From the NCBI RefSeq assembly GCF_005405425.1, contig NZ_BJEA01000004.1:62001-126000 (forward strand): 64,000 nucleotides of DNA, read 5' to 3'. Below, in pieces: positions 8,925 through 22,695 of the stretch. Under the pieces are notes generated by a model. It was given only the letters and a program-made list of their open reading frames with translations. It was not told the DNA's origin and did not search any database. A program made the position numbers and the translations under genes. Numbering within the stretch: the first letter of the stretch is position 1; each line of letters begins with the position of its first letter. The DNA comes from Lactiplantibacillus modestisalitolerans. Lineage in GTDB: Bacteria; Bacillota; Bacilli; Lactobacillales; Lactobacillaceae.

Positions 8925-10205
8925 ATGTCAAAACAAACGGCGTTTCATAATGACGAGGCCGTCCTAGATATTCACGACCGACCAAAGTTTGGGAGTTGGA
9001 TGGGCCTATCCATTCAACACTTATTCTCAATGTTCGGGTCAACGGTGTTAGTGCCAATTTTAGTAGGCCTGAATCCGGGGATTGCGTTATTTAGTTCCGG
9101 GGTCGGGACGTTGATGTACTTACTGATTACGCGGCACAAGATTCCGGCTTACATGGGCTCGAGTTTCTCATTCATTGTTGTCATGCAGTCGTTGATGAAG
9201 ACGGCCGGGTATCCCGCCATCGCGCAAGGGACGGTTGCGGTTGGCTGCGTTTATTTATTAGTTAGTTTATTAGTCACATTAATTGGATCAGATTGGATCG
9301 ATAAGGCGCTTCCACCAATCGTGGTTGGACCGATTGTCATGGTGATTGGGCTGTCGTTAGCTAGTACGGCGGCTAAGGATGCGACGATGAATGGTAATAC
9401 CTACGACCTGCGTTACTTTGCCGTCGCAATGCTTACAATGGTATTGACAATCGTATTTAATATGTATTTACGAGGATTCATGAGTTTAGTGCCAATTCTG
9501 CTTGGAATCGTTTCTGGATACATCATTGCCGTGCTGTTTGGCATCGTTGACTTTAAGCCGGTGGTGCAGGCGCCGTGGTTTGCACTACCGAATTTCCAAA
9601 TTCCGTTTATTAATTATCATCCCGGAATCTATTGGGGCGCAATTTTAAGTATGGCGCCAATCGCCTTTGTGACAATGTCTGAGCACATGGGCCACATTAT
9701 GGTGTTAAATAAATTAACCAAACGGAACTTTTTTAAGGATCCGGGTTTGAGCCATACCTTAGCGGGGGACGGGACGGCCTCCATTATTGCGGGCTTTGTC
9801 GGGGGCCCGCCCGTAACGTCCTACGGTGAAAACATTGGTGTTATGGCAATCACACGGGTCCACAGTGTCTACGTGCTTGCTGGCGCAGCGTTCTTTGCGG
9901 TCGTCTTCAGTTTTATCGGTAAGTTATCCGCCTTGATTGAAAGTATTCCGTCACCGGTTATTGGGGGCGTTAGCTTCTTATTATTCGGGGTAATTGCTTC
10001 AAGTGGGATGCGGATTTTGATTGATAATCAAATTGACTTTAATAAAAAACGTAATTTAATGATTGCGTCGGCCGTGTTGGTAATTGGGATTGGAAACGCC
10101 TACTTACAACTTGGAAGTTTTCAATTTAGTGGGCTTGCGGTTGCGACCGTTTTAGGAATTATTATGAACTTAGTGCTTCCAGATACGGCGGTTAACGAGA
10201 AGTAA
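8925..10205 (+). CDS. pyrP: Uracil permease (NCS2 family)
   Basis: Polytopic NCS2 nucleobase transporter, probably a uracil-proton symporter. The protein has about 12-14 hydrophobic segments with family features such as SIQHLFSMFGSTVLVP near the N terminus, and TMSEHMGHI and GGPPVTSYGENIG in the substrate-binding region. I chose ATG 8925 (MSKQTAFHNDE), with AAAGGGG just upstream, giving 426 residues. The PyrR attenuator in the leader supports uracil over purines or xanthine as substrate. A terminator follows. Confidence 0.9.
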   Translation: MSKQTAFHNDEAVLDIHDRPKFGSWMGLSIQHLFSMFGSTVLVPILVGLNPGIALFSSGVGTLMYLLITRHKIPAYMGSSFSFIVVMQSLMKTAGYPAIAQGTVAVGCVYLLVSLLVTLIGSDWIDKALPPIVVGPIVMVIGLSLASTAAKDATMNGNTYDLRYFAVAMLTMVLTIVFNMYLRGFMSLVPILLGIVSGYIIAVLFGIVDFKPVVQAPWFALPNFQIPFINYHPGIYWGAILSMAPIAFVTMSEHMGHIMVLNKLTKRNFFKDPGLSHTLAGDGTASIIAGFVGGPPVTSYGENIGVMAITRVHSVYVLAGAAFFAVVFSFIGKLSALIESIPSPVIGGVSFLLFGVIASSGMRILIDNQIDFNKKRNLMIASAVLVIGIGNAYLQLGSFQFSGLAVATVLGIIMNLVLPDTAVNEK

Positions 10206-10251
10206 ACGCACACGTTGATTTTCAAAAAATGAAAGAAATCTGATAAAAATG

Positions 10252-10303
10252 AAAATTCTGCCATGCAAAAGCCAGGTGAAAGCTTGTCGTGGTAGGATTT
10301 TTT
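10252..10303 (+). terminator. Intrinsic terminator after pyrP
   Basis: Thirteen-base-pair stem with wobbles (AAATTCTGCCATG pairing with CGTGGTAGGATTT) around a 22-base loop, then a T run ending near 10303. Confidence 0.7.
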
Positions 10304-10329
10304 AGTTGTGGTTATTCTTTGAAATTATT

Positions 10330-10358
10330 TTGAAATTTTTTAACGGTGGTGGTATTAT
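10330..10358 (+). promoter_or_regulatory. Promoter of the ATP synthase operon
   Basis: TTGAAA (10330-10335), 17-base spacer, TATTAT (10353-10358). It leaves a 5' leader of about 120 bases before atpB. Confidence 0.75.
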
Positions 10359-10477
10359 TACCATTGTATTTTGATTAGGGGTAACCCTGATCCACCATTT
10401 CAGGTTGCGATAAAATTGACGACGGTCAGGTTACAGGTTAAGGTTATCGTGACACCGAAATTAAAGGAAAGAGGTGA

Positions 10478-11453
<976 letters not shown>

Positions 11454-11510
11454 TCATATTCGGTCAACGAGTTCATTTTAATGAAAAATGAAAGAAGGAG
11501 GTGTCATTAG

Positions 11511-12015
11511 ATGCTCTCGCATTTAATTATCGGTGCATCCGGTTTATACCTTGGTGACATGCTGTTTATTGCCATTAGTTTCATTATTTTGATGGCGGTC
11601 ATTGCCAAAGTCGCTTGGAATCCAATTACCAAGATGATGGGCGACCGGGCGGACAAAATCGCAAACGATATTGATTCTGCACAAAAATCACGGCAAGAAG
11701 CGAGTGATTTAGCGGACCAACGGCGCGAGGCGCTCTCACATTCACGGCAAGAAGCTAGCGACATTGTGAGCGATGCTAAGCAAAGCGGGGAACAACAACG
11801 TGCAACTATCGTTTCCGACGCGCAAAATGAAGCAGCGCAATATAAGCAAAACGCACGTAAGGATATCGAACAGGAGCGTCAAGATGCCTTGAAGAACGTC
11901 CAATCTGACGTCGCTGACATTTCGGTCCAAATTGCTTCGAAGATTATTAAGAAGCAACTGGATCCGGAAGGCCAACAGGCATTAATTAATTCGTATATTG
12001 AAGGGTTGGGAAAGC

Positions 12016-12026
<11 letters not shown>
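11511..12026 (+). CDS. atpF: F1Fo ATP synthase subunit b
   Basis: Peripheral stalk subunit: one N-terminal membrane helix (about residues 15-35), then a long charged helix rich in Ala, Gln, Glu and Arg that dimerises as a coiled coil and binds delta. Length is 171. It has a strong AAGGAGGTG site before ATG 11511. The last 11 bases overlap the atpH start, which suggests coupled translation of the two stalk subunits. Confidence 0.96.
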
Positions 12027-14107
<2,081 letters not shown>

Positions 14108-14138
14108 TCAATTGGCTGAAAAGGAAGGTGAGTAACCA

Positions 14139-15083
14139 ATGGCAGAATCATTAATGGATGTCAAACGTCGAATTGAATCGACTAAGAAGACCCACCAAAT
14201 TACGTCCGCAATGCAAATGGTTTCAACTTCTAAGTTGAACCAGATTCAAAAGCATACGTTGACGTATCAAGTGTACGCTTCAAAGGTTGAAAGTATCGTT
14301 TCACATCTTGCCAAGGCTCATCTGATGTCAGCAAGTGCCGGAATCGCAAGCGCCAACCCGAATGCCATTTCAGTAAGTGAGTTGTTAACTAAACGGCCGG
14401 TTAAACGGACCGGATTATTAGTCATCACTTCGGATCGGGGCCTCGTTGGTAGCTATAATAGTAACGTCTTAAAGCAGACGAATGACTTTATGCGTCAGCA
14501 TCACATTTCGGCTGAACAAGCCGTTGTGTTAGGCGTTGGTGGGACCGGTGCGGACTTTTATAAGAAGAACGGCTATAACGTGGCGTACGAATACCGCGGC
14601 GTCTCCGACGTGCCGACCTTTAAAGAAGTTCGTGAAATCGTTAAAACGGTCACGTCAATGTACCATAATGAGGTCTTTGACGAACTGTACGTCTTTTATA
14701 ATCACTTCATCAACCGGCTTTCTTCAGGCTTCCGTGCGGTCAAAATGCTGCCGATTACCGAAGAAACCTTTGAACAAAGTGAAAAAGATAACCGTCAGGC
14801 TAAGGATAGCCGCTTAGACGTTGGTCCGGAATACGAAATGGAACCGTCCGAGGACGCCATTTTGTCGGCCGTACTACCGCAATACGCGGAAAGCCTGGTC
14901 TACGGTGCGATTTTGGATGCCAAGACTGCTGAACACGCTTCATCGTCAACTGCGATGAAGGCTGCATCAGATAACGCTGGCGAGTTAATCGATAAGTTGA
15001 ATCTGAAATATAACCGTGCGCGTCAAGCCGCCATTACGACTGAAATTACAGAAATTACTGGTGGCCTGGTAGCGCAAGAATAG
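14139..15083 (+). CDS. atpG: F1Fo ATP synthase subunit gamma
   Basis: Central rotor shaft that couples rotation of the c ring to conformational change in the beta subunits. Conserved N-terminal ([20 protein letters not shown]) and C-terminal ([15 protein letters not shown]) helices, which form the coiled-coil shaft, are present. Length is 314, with the Rossmann-like middle domain between. AAGGAAGGTGA precedes ATG 14139. Confidence 0.97.
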   Translation: MAESLMDVKRRIESTKKTHQITSAMQMVSTSKLNQIQKHTLTYQVYASKVESIVSHLAKAHLMSASAGIASANPNAISVSELLTKRPVKRTGLLVITSDRGLVGSYNSNVLKQTNDFMRQHHISAEQAVVLGVGGTGADFYKKNGYNVAYEYRGVSDVPTFKEVREIVKTVTSMYHNEVFDELYVFYNHFINRLSSGFRAVKMLPITEETFEQSEKDNRQAKDSRLDVGPEYEMEPSEDAILSAVLPQYAESLVYGAILDAKTAEHASSSTAMKAASDNAGELIDKLNLKYNRARQAAITTEITEITGGLVAQE

Positions 15084-15096
15084 TGGGAGGAATTAA

Positions 15097-16506
<1,410 letters not shown>

Positions 16507-16517
16507 GAGGGGATTGC

Positions 16518-16946
16518 ATGGCTGACAATGCCAAATCAATAACCGTTAGCATCGTAACTCCCGACGGTCAGGTCTATGAGAATAAGACCCCGATGTTGAT
16601 CGTACGTACGATCAACGGTGAACTTGGTATTTTACCAAATCATATTCCCGTGATTGCCTCACTTGCAATCGACGAAGTTCGGATCAAGCAACTCGAAAGT
16701 GATCAGGAAGACGATGAAATTGCCGTTAACGGCGGTTTTGTTGAGTTTAGTAATAACGTCGCAACCATCGTTGCCGATAGTGCTGAACGTCAGAATGATA
16801 TTGACGTTGCCCGGGCTGAAAACGCGCGGAAACGTGCGGAAAGTCGGATTCGCGAAGCGCAACAAAAGCATGATGATGCTGAGTTAGCGCGGGCCCAAGT
16901 GGCTTTGAAGCGAGCAGTTAACCGGTTACGGGTGGCCCACCGTTAA
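16518..16946 (+). CDS. atpC: F1Fo ATP synthase subunit epsilon
   Basis: Rotor subunit that binds gamma and can inhibit ATP hydrolysis. The N-terminal beta-sandwich (about residues 7-90) contains the family segment GELGILPNHIPV, and two C-terminal helices rich in Arg, Ala and Glu follow. Length is 142. It is the last gene of the operon, with a strong terminator 35 bases on. The small DUF1146 gene often found between atpC and murA in this family was not found here. Confidence 0.95.
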   Translation: MADNAKSITVSIVTPDGQVYENKTPMLIVRTINGELGILPNHIPVIASLAIDEVRIKQLESDQEDDEIAVNGGFVEFSNNVATIVADSAERQNDIDVARAENARKRAESRIREAQQKHDDAELARAQVALKRAVNRLRVAHR

Positions 16947-16980
16947 GGGGACTCCCGTTGATGACGTAAATAATATCTTG

Positions 16981-17014
16981 AAAAGCATCCGCTAATTAGT
17001 GGATGCTTTTTTTG
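16981..17014 (+). terminator. Intrinsic terminator of the atp operon
   Basis: AAAAGCATCC pairs with GGATGCTTTT across a 10-base loop, followed by T residues (16981-17014). Confidence 0.9.
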
Positions 17015-17213
17015 TGCTTCAGTGTTAAAGCTGGTGGGAAAAGCTAGGTTATTAAGTTGTTATTGCCAACTAAGCAGACTTGCTATTAGCAACTAATTTG
17101 CTGACTTTACTGGGACGATTTCTAATTAATTAACTAATCATTGGTTTGACTTAATTGTTGCGAAAATGTAATCAAATTGTAAAATGTAATATCGCTAGAC
17201 TGTCGTTCTATGT

Positions 17214-17409
17214 TATGATGGTGAGGTAGTCAGGCGCAATATCGGTGATTGAACGCCCCTAGCTGGTTATGGACCACCGTGGGGATTAATACCGATTTTG
17301 TAATATTTGGATTGTAAATTGGGTCATACAAGTAATTTTTGCTTGCAAAATTTGAAGACCGAACGCCGAAGAACGGCCAGGTGGACGCAGAGGCTTCCAC
17401 AGTGCAATC
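17214..17409 (+). ncRNA. Candidate structured RNA upstream of murA
   Basis: The 518-bp gap between atpC and murA has no ORF of useful length but much structure. An extended -10, TGtTATGAT, ends at 17219. Next comes a long hairpin: ATCGGT (17241-17246) and CCCC (17256-17259) pair with GGGG (17281-17284) and ACCGAT (17291-17296), followed by TTTTG, like a terminator. A second module is closed by GATTG (17310-17314) and CAATC (17405-17409), with inner stems GGTC/GACC (17322/17357), GCCG/CGGC (17365/17374) and GTGGA/TCCAC (17381/17396). I recognise no known riboswitch. It may be one or two small RNAs, or a murA leader. The stretch from 17015 to 17213 shows nothing clear. Confidence 0.45.
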
Positions 17410-17435
17410 TATAATTCACGCAACCTATGTTTAGT

Positions 17436-17441
17436 TATAAT
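17436..17441 (+). promoter_or_regulatory. Probable -10 box of murA
   Basis: TATAAT at 17436-17441, 24 bases before the murA ATG; another TATAAT lies at 17410-17415. Neither has a clear -35. Confidence 0.4.
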
Positions 17442-17464
17442 CGTTTAGTGATGGAGGGTTATCC

Positions 17465-18781
17465 ATGGAAGAAATTGTAGTTCATGGCGGTCAACGTTTG
17501 ACAGGCAATGTACACATTGAAGGTGCTAAAAATGCGGTACTGCCAATTTTGGCGGCGAGCATTTTAGCCAGTGAAGGACGCACGCGGCTAACGAACGTAC
17601 CGGTATTATCGGACGTTTTTACAATGAATAACGTGCTTAGATTTTTAAATACAACCATTGATTTCGATGAAATTAATAAAGAAATTACAATTGACGCGAC
17701 CCGGCAATTATCGTCGGAAGCGCCGTTCCAGTACGTTTCTAAGATGCGCGCTTCGATCGTCGTGATGGGGCCGTTACTGGCACGCTGTGGGCACGCCAAG
17801 GTGGCCATGCCTGGTGGCTGTGCCATTGGCTCACGGCCAATTGATTTGCACCTGAAGGGTCTAAGTGCGCTAGGCGCAACCATCGAGCGCCATGATGGTT
17901 ACGTTGAGGCTAGTGCCGAACATTTACACGGCGCGTCAATTTACTTAGATTTTCCAAGCGTGGGTGCCACTCAAAATATTATGATGGCAGCAACTTTAGC
18001 CGAAGGGGAAACGGTGATGGAAAACGTTGCCCGTGAGCCCGAAATTGTGGACTTGGCTAACTGCTTGAATCAAATGGGGGCCCGAATTACCGGTGCTGGA
18101 ACTGAAACCTTGCGGATTGAAGGGGTGCGGCAATTACACGGTTGCGAGCACAGTATCGTTCAAGACCGGATTGAAGCGGGCACTTTTATGGTAGCGGCCG
18201 CCGTCACTGCGGGTAACGTGTTGGTCGAAGATGCGATTAGCGAGCATAATAAGCCGCTGATTTCTAAAATGCGCGAAATGGGCGTGGTTGTTCGGGATGA
18301 ACCCGACGGTGTTCGGGTCATCGGTCCGAAGCAATTAAAGCCGACTTCGGTTAAGACGTTACCTCATCCTGGTTTTCCAACGGATATGCAACCCCAAATG
18401 ACTATTTTGCAACTCTGTGCGCAGGGGACGAGCTTACTAACGGAAACCGTCTTTGAAAACCGGTTCATGCACTTAGAAGAACTACGCCGCATGAACGCCG
18501 ATTTTAAAGTCGAAGGGCGTTCTGTGATTCTCTATGGTCCGACTGATTTTAACGGGGCTCAGGTTGCTGCAACCGATCTCCGGGCCGCTGCGGCGTTAGT
18601 GATTGCGGGACTGGTCGCGCGTGGGTATACCGAAGTGACGAATTTGAAGTACCTTGATCGCGGTTACTTTGACTTTCACGGTAAGTTAGCCCGCTTGGGA
18701 GCGGACGTTAAGCGGATTAGCGTTCCTGACGAAAGCGTCTACGCGCTCAATTCTGATTACGCGCATGAAGCTGCGGAATAA
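17465..18781 (+). CDS. murA: UDP-N-acetylglucosamine 1-carboxyvinyltransferase
   Basis: First committed step of peptidoglycan synthesis: transfer of enolpyruvate from PEP to UDP-GlcNAc. The active-site cysteine that fosfomycin alkylates is present as Cys119 in [13 protein letters not shown], and the Lys-Asn pair is at 22-23 (GAKNAVLP). Length is 438, with two inside-out alpha/beta domains typical of EPSP-synthase folds. ATGGAGGG precedes ATG 17465. Lactobacilli usually have two MurA paralogues; only one is in the window. A terminator separates it from the next gene. Confidence 0.95.
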   Translation: MEEIVVHGGQRLTGNVHIEGAKNAVLPILAASILASEGRTRLTNVPVLSDVFTMNNVLRFLNTTIDFDEINKEITIDATRQLSSEAPFQYVSKMRASIVVMGPLLARCGHAKVAMPGGCAIGSRPIDLHLKGLSALGATIERHDGYVEASAEHLHGASIYLDFPSVGATQNIMMAATLAEGETVMENVAREPEIVDLANCLNQMGARITGAGTETLRIEGVRQLHGCEHSIVQDRIEAGTFMVAAAVTAGNVLVEDAISEHNKPLISKMREMGVVVRDEPDGVRVIGPKQLKPTSVKTLPHPGFPTDMQPQMTILQLCAQGTSLLTETVFENRFMHLEELRRMNADFKVEGRSVILYGPTDFNGAQVAATDLRAAAALVIAGLVARGYTEVTNLKYLDRGYFDFHGKLARLGADVKRISVPDESVYALNSDYAHEAAE

Positions 18782-18805
18782 ACAAAATCATTAATAATTG
18801 CTTAC

Positions 18806-18848
18806 AAAACCTTCAAAGTGCGATAAACTCGTTTTTGAAGGTTTTTTC
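18806..18848 (+). terminator. Intrinsic terminator after murA
   Basis: AAAACCTTCAAA (18806-18817) pairs with TTTGAAGGTTTT, then more T. Confidence 0.85.
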
Positions 18849-18900
18849 TAACCAGCCGTTGCGGCTAGGTTAACGTGAATTCAGGAGGATTTTTTGACTA

Positions 18901-19455
18901 ATGTTTATAAATATTATCGATCAACACTTATCATTGAAGCCAACCGAGGTTGCTGACGCGGAACCGTTATTTGACCTTGTCGATCAAAACCGGGCAACGT
19001 TGAAGCCGTGGATGCCCTGGGTGGACGCAACGGCTACCGTGGCTGATGAGCGTCACTTTATTGAAGACATGCTCACGAAGCAAGCCCACGGCCACGTTTT
19101 TATTGCCACGTTGGTGGTCGACGGGGAAGTTGCCGGGATGATTGACATTCATAATATCGATTTGACTAATCACCGGGGCGAAGTGGGTTATTGGCTGGGT
19201 CAGGCGTATACCGGGAAGGGATACATGACGAAGGCCCTCGAACGGCTTGAAGAGATTGCCTTTACGGAACTGGATTTGCATAAATTAGCGCTCGGCGCCG
19301 ATGTTCATAATCAGGCAAGCCGGGCCGTCGCATTACGCCGTCAGTACCACTTGGACGCAACCTTACCAGAAAACATTCTCGTGAACGGGACTTACCGGGA
19401 TGAAGCAATCTATTCGTTAACCGTCGACGAGTGGTCTAAACGCCGTGACGATTAG
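18901..19455 (+). CDS. GNAT acetyltransferase, RimL type
   Basis: A 184-residue GCN5-related N-acetyltransferase. The acetyl-CoA motif shows as GEVGYWLGQAYTGKGYMTKAL (about residues 98-118, with the R/Q-x-x-G-x-G/A-like loop QAYTGKG), followed by LDLHKLALGADVHNQAS, the pattern of the RimJ/RimL ribosomal-protein acetyltransferase subfamily. The true substrate cannot be told from sequence; an N-terminal Ser or Ala of a ribosomal protein is a family-based guess. It sits alone between the murA terminator and the mbl promoter, with AGGAGG 12 bases ahead of ATG 18901. Confidence 0.8.
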   Translation: MFINIIDQHLSLKPTEVADAEPLFDLVDQNRATLKPWMPWVDATATVADERHFIEDMLTKQAHGHVFIATLVVDGEVAGMIDIHNIDLTNHRGEVGYWLGQAYTGKGYMTKALERLEEIAFTELDLHKLALGADVHNQASRAVALRRQYHLDATLPENILVNGTYRDEAIYSLTVDEWSKRRDD

Positions 19456-19481
19456 CGTTAGTTCTCATCAACTAATGAGTA

Positions 19482-19490
19482 TGGTATAAT
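19482..19490 (+). promoter_or_regulatory. Extended -10 promoter of mbl
   Basis: TGgTATAAT at 19482-19490, 40 bases upstream of the mbl ATG. A small palindrome CTCATcaactaATGAG lies immediately before it. Confidence 0.6.
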
Positions 19491-19529
19491 GGTTAGTCGT
19501 ATAATTGTCTGTTTGAGAGGAGCAAAAAC

Positions 19530-20531
19530 ATGGCTTTAGATATTGGAATTGACCTGGGAACTGCCAACGTTTTGATTTACGTATCGGGTAAGGGCATCGT
19601 GTTAAACGAACCGTCCGTTGTTGCCATTGATACGAATACGAATCAAGTGTTAGCCGTTGGGTCAGAAGCCTACCAAATGGTTGGGAAAACGCCAAGTAAC
19701 ATTCGGGCAATCCGGCCGTTAAAAGATGGTGTGATCTCGGATTTTGACGTTACCGAGGAAATGCTGTCGTATTTCATTAAAAAATTAAACGTGCGGGGCG
19801 TCATGTCACGTCCAAGCATTATGATCTGTACCCCGACTAACACCACGGAAATCGAACGTAAAGCGATTTTACAAGCTGCTGAAAAGTCGGGGGGTAACAA
19901 AGTTTACCTTGAGGTTGAACCGAAAGTAGCCGCGATTGGTGCCGGAATGGATATTTTCCAACCCCGCGGTAACATGGTCATCGATATTGGTGGGGGGACG
20001 AGTGACATTGCCGTGCTTTCATTAGGCGACATCGTTGCAAGTAGCTCACTGCGGATGGCTGGTGACCGGATGAACCAGGACATCGCCAACTACGTTAAGG
20101 ATAACCACCACTTACTGATTGGGGAACGCAGTGCTGAACGGGTTAAAATTCAGATTGCGCAAGTCTTCAAACAGGAAGGCGACGATGATAAAACGATGGA
20201 GGTCCGCGGGCGGGATACCGTTACGGGGATGCCACGTTCGATTACGATCGATTCTAACGAGGTTGAGGGTGCCATTCACGAAACCTTGATGCAGATCGTC
20301 AGCACCGCCCACCACGTCATGGAGACGTTGCCACCCGAAATTGCCGCTGACATTATTGACCGCGGTATCACCTTAACCGGTGGGGGTGCGTTACTGAGCG
20401 GCTTAGACCAGTTGATCAGCGAAAACTTGAAGGTTCCCGTAATGGTTGCCGAACACCCACTGAACAACGTGGCTCAGGGGGCTGGTATTTTGTTAGAACA
20501 CATGCAAAAGACAGCTAAAAAGAAGAAATAA
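19530..20531 (+). CDS. mbl: Rod shape-determining protein, MreB/Mbl family
   Basis: Bacterial actin homologue that forms membrane-bound filaments and guides lateral wall synthesis. Actin-fold nucleotide motifs are present: phosphate-1 [12 protein letters not shown] (residues 6-17), phosphate-2 DIGGGTSDIAV (about 152-162) and the adenosine motif TGGGALLSGL near residue 285. Length is 333. Its position after murA and apart from mreCD is that of Bacillus mbl; a second MreB heads mreBCD at 59.3 kb. AGAGGAG precedes the ATG. yidD follows after 6 bases. Confidence 0.9.
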   Translation: MALDIGIDLGTANVLIYVSGKGIVLNEPSVVAIDTNTNQVLAVGSEAYQMVGKTPSNIRAIRPLKDGVISDFDVTEEMLSYFIKKLNVRGVMSRPSIMICTPTNTTEIERKAILQAAEKSGGNKVYLEVEPKVAAIGAGMDIFQPRGNMVIDIGGGTSDIAVLSLGDIVASSSLRMAGDRMNQDIANYVKDNHHLLIGERSAERVKIQIAQVFKQEGDDDKTMEVRGRDTVTGMPRSITIDSNEVEGAIHETLMQIVSTAHHVMETLPPEIAADIIDRGITLTGGGALLSGLDQLISENLKVPVMVAEHPLNNVAQGAGILLEHMQKTAKKKK

Positions 20532-20537
20532 GCGCTT

Positions 20538-20810
20538 ATGAAACGGTTGTTGATTAAATTGATTCGGTTGTACCAACGGGCTTTTTCGGCGTTTCGCCCC
20601 GCCCATTGTCGTTACCAACCAACTTGTTCCAACTACGCCCTAACCGCCATCACACGGTTTGGCGTGGGCCGGGGGAGTTTGATGGCAATTGGGCGCATTT
20701 TACGCTGTCAGCCCTTTGTGCGCGGCGGGTTAGATCCCGTCCCGGATCAGTTTACGTTAAGACGCAACCCGCTTTTTAGGGAGGACAAGAAAAGTGTCAA
20801 AAAAAGATAA
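20538..20810 (+). CDS. yidD: Membrane protein insertion efficiency factor YidD
   Basis: Small membrane-associated protein that assists YidC-dependent insertion. The 90-residue sequence has the full family signature: [11 protein letters not shown] (about 24-34), an R-rich [17 protein letters not shown] segment, and GGLDPVP. The N-terminal amphipathic helix ([16 protein letters not shown]) anchors it. It lies 6 bases after mbl and its 3' end overlaps the next gene by 17 bases, so the three are probably cotranscribed. Confidence 0.93.
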   Translation: MKRLLIKLIRLYQRAFSAFRPAHCRYQPTCSNYALTAITRFGVGRGSLMAIGRILRCQPFVRGGLDPVPDQFTLRRNPLFREDKKSVKKR

Positions 20811-21021
20811 GGCGATTTCGGTTACCTTAAATGAAACCAAAGTTGGTCAGCAGCCGGTGACGGAAGTGTTGATCGGCAAACAAGTGATTGGGCAGGTTAC
20901 GCAAGTCGGCGAACGATTTGATGCACAGATGGCTAGTGCCAACCAGCCGTTCGCGCATACCAAGTCTTTCGACGAAAGTTTGCAAGAAATCATCTCAGCT
21001 TACCATCTCCACAAAGGCTAA
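20794..21021 (+). CDS. DUF2969 family protein
   Basis: A 75-residue soluble protein matching the lactobacillus DUF2969 family, which has no assigned function. The sequence is beta-rich and begins [14 protein letters not shown]. The start is GTG 20794, inside the end of yidD, with GGGAGGA upstream. Position between yidD and rodA suggests cotranscription with the cell-shape genes, but this says little about its job. Confidence 0.75.
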   Translation: MSKKDKAISVTLNETKVGQQPVTEVLIGKQVIGQVTQVGERFDAQMASANQPFAHTKSFDESLQEIISAYHLHKG

Positions 21022-21036
21022 TTTTTAGTAAACCTT

Positions 21037-21070
21037 CAACCTGGTCCCGGTCAAACGGGTCCAGGTTGTT
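21037..21070 (+). terminator. Hairpin before rodA, possible weak terminator
   Basis: CAACCTGG-t-CCCG pairs with CGGG-t-CCAGGTTG across GTCAAA (21037-21068). The T tract is poor (TTGTTG), and the rodA -10 (TATAAT, 21072-21077) begins right behind it, so terminator and promoter nearly overlap. Confidence 0.5.
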
Positions 21071-21115
21071 GTATAATATAGCTTAACTTAGAATTTACAT
21101 TAAGGAGCGTTATTT

Positions 21116-22321
21116 GTGGCAGAGCAAACAAGACTTCGTCAACAAGACGACGATTCAAGAATTGACTGGGGAATCATTTTTTCCGTCATGATGCTAAGTT
21201 TGATTGGACTGGCCTCAATTTACGTTGCTGCCGTTCATGACTCAAGCTCGGTCAACGTTACCCGCCAAGTGATTTCGCAGGTGATGTGGTTCGTAATTGG
21301 GACGGCCCTTGCCGTCATTGCAATGCAGTTTGATTCGGAGCAACTTTGGCGACTAGCGCCGATTGCATACTGGTTCGGGATTTTCCTGCTGGTTGCGGTT
21401 CTGTTTCTTTATAGTCGTTCACTGTTTATTAACACCGGGGCTCGGAGCTGGTTTGCAATTGGCTCGTTAACCTTTCAGCCATCCGAAGTAATGAAACCGG
21501 CTTTTATTTTAATGCTCGGCCGGGTCGTGACGATGCACAACACGGAGTACCCAGTGCATACACCAATCAATGATTGGAAACTGATTGGGAAGTTGTTGGC
21601 GTACACGGTGCCGGTTGCGGTACTTTTAAAACTACAAAACGACTTTGGGACGATGCTGGTCTTCTTCGCCATCCTCGGCGGGGTCATCCTCGTTTCCGGG
21701 ATTAGCTGGCGGTTACTGGCACCGCTCTTCGGGGGCGTCTTCGTGCTAGCCGGAACGGCGTTATACCTGGTTATTTTCCAAAGTGGGCGTCATATTTTGG
21801 AAGCATTGGGCTTTAAGGCCTACCAATTTGACCGAATCGACACGTGGTTAAACCCGTCGACCGATACGTCGAACACGGCCTACCAAACGTGGCAAAGCAT
21901 GAAGGCCATTGGCTCTGGTCAAATTACTGGGCGCGGTTTTAACGTCTCACACGTTACCGTCCCCGTCCGTGAATCCGATATGATTTTCTCCGTCATTGGG
22001 GAAAACTTTGGTTTTATCGGAGCAGTTATCGTGATTTTGTTATACTTTTTACTGATTTATCAAATGATTCGGGTCACTTTTGACACGAAAAATGAGTTTT
22101 ACGCGTACATTTCAACCGGGGTTATCATGATGGTGCTCTTCCACGTCTTTGAAAATATTGGGATGAGCATCGGGCTGTTGCCAATGACTGGGATTCCGTT
22201 GCCGTTCATTAGTCAAGGGGGTTCCGCGTTGATTGCGAACATGGCTGGGATTGGCTTAATCATGTCGATGCGTTATCATTATAAGTCGTACATGTTCAGC
22301 CGTAACGACCGGTTTGAATAG
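21116..22321 (+). CDS. rodA: Peptidoglycan glycosyltransferase RodA (SEDS family)
   Basis: SEDS-family polymerase of the elongasome that links lipid II into glycan strands with a class B PBP. The 401-residue polytopic protein has about ten hydrophobic segments and ends with the SEDS signature GIPLPFISQGGSALIANMAG (about 360-379). The catalytic Asp region near TWLNPSTD and RQVISQVMWF near residue 60 also fit. The start is GTG 21116, after AAGGAG. Position next to mbl favours RodA over FtsW, but subfamily assignment without an alignment is not certain. Confidence 0.88.
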   Translation: MAEQTRLRQQDDDSRIDWGIIFSVMMLSLIGLASIYVAAVHDSSSVNVTRQVISQVMWFVIGTALAVIAMQFDSEQLWRLAPIAYWFGIFLLVAVLFLYSRSLFINTGARSWFAIGSLTFQPSEVMKPAFILMLGRVVTMHNTEYPVHTPINDWKLIGKLLAYTVPVAVLLKLQNDFGTMLVFFAILGGVILVSGISWRLLAPLFGGVFVLAGTALYLVIFQSGRHILEALGFKAYQFDRIDTWLNPSTDTSNTAYQTWQSMKAIGSGQITGRGFNVSHVTVPVRESDMIFSVIGENFGFIGAVIVILLYFLLIYQMIRVTFDTKNEFYAYISTGVIMMVLFHVFENIGMSIGLLPMTGIPLPFISQGGSALIANMAGIGLIMSMRYHYKSYMFSRNDRFE

Positions 22322-22354
22322 TCAAATATTTTTGGAAAGCATGGTGGAGATTTT

Positions 22355-22651
22355 ATGAGTGAAGATGCAACTTATTTTTGGACTAAAGACGTTGATGGCC
22401 ATACCCGCATCGGTTTGACCAAGGCCGCGCACGAAGCGCTGGGCGAGGTTAAGTACGCCGAATTGCCAGCAATTGGTGATAAGGTAACTCAAAAAGCAGC
22501 TTTCTTTAGCGTCGAAGCAACCAAGGCCGTTTCAGAATTTAACTGCCCGATTAATGGGACCGTTGTTGCGGTTAACCCGGCCTTGAAGGATAGTTTTGAA
22601 GCGCTCAACAGCGTTGAAGACGGGGTTGCTTGGTTAATTGATGTTGACTAG
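22355..22651 (+). CDS. gcvH: Glycine cleavage system H-like lipoyl carrier protein
   Basis: A 98-residue lipoyl-domain protein. The lipoyl-lysine context is FSVEATKAVSEFNCPINGTVV, where Lys lines up with the modified lysine of GcvH (SVKAASDVY in the textbook family). Family GcvH is about 125 residues, so the N-terminal cap is shorter here. No gcvT, gcvP or lipoate-protein ligase lies nearby. Roles consistent with an isolated GcvH are a lipoyl relay for 2-oxoacid dehydrogenases or a stress-linked lipoyl carrier; neither is shown here. Confidence 0.75.
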   Translation: MSEDATYFWTKDVDGHTRIGLTKAAHEALGEVKYAELPAIGDKVTQKAAFFSVEATKAVSEFNCPINGTVVAVNPALKDSFEALNSVEDGVAWLIDVD

Positions 22652-22660
22652 TACTTCCAC

Positions 22661-22689
22661 TTGACAATCTTAAGTGTGCTCGGTATACT
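22661..22689 (+). promoter_or_regulatory. Promoter of the metNIQ T-box transcript
   Basis: Near-consensus TTGACA (22661-22666), 17-base spacer, TATACT (22684-22689). Confidence 0.88.
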
Positions 22690-22695
22690 CATTAC

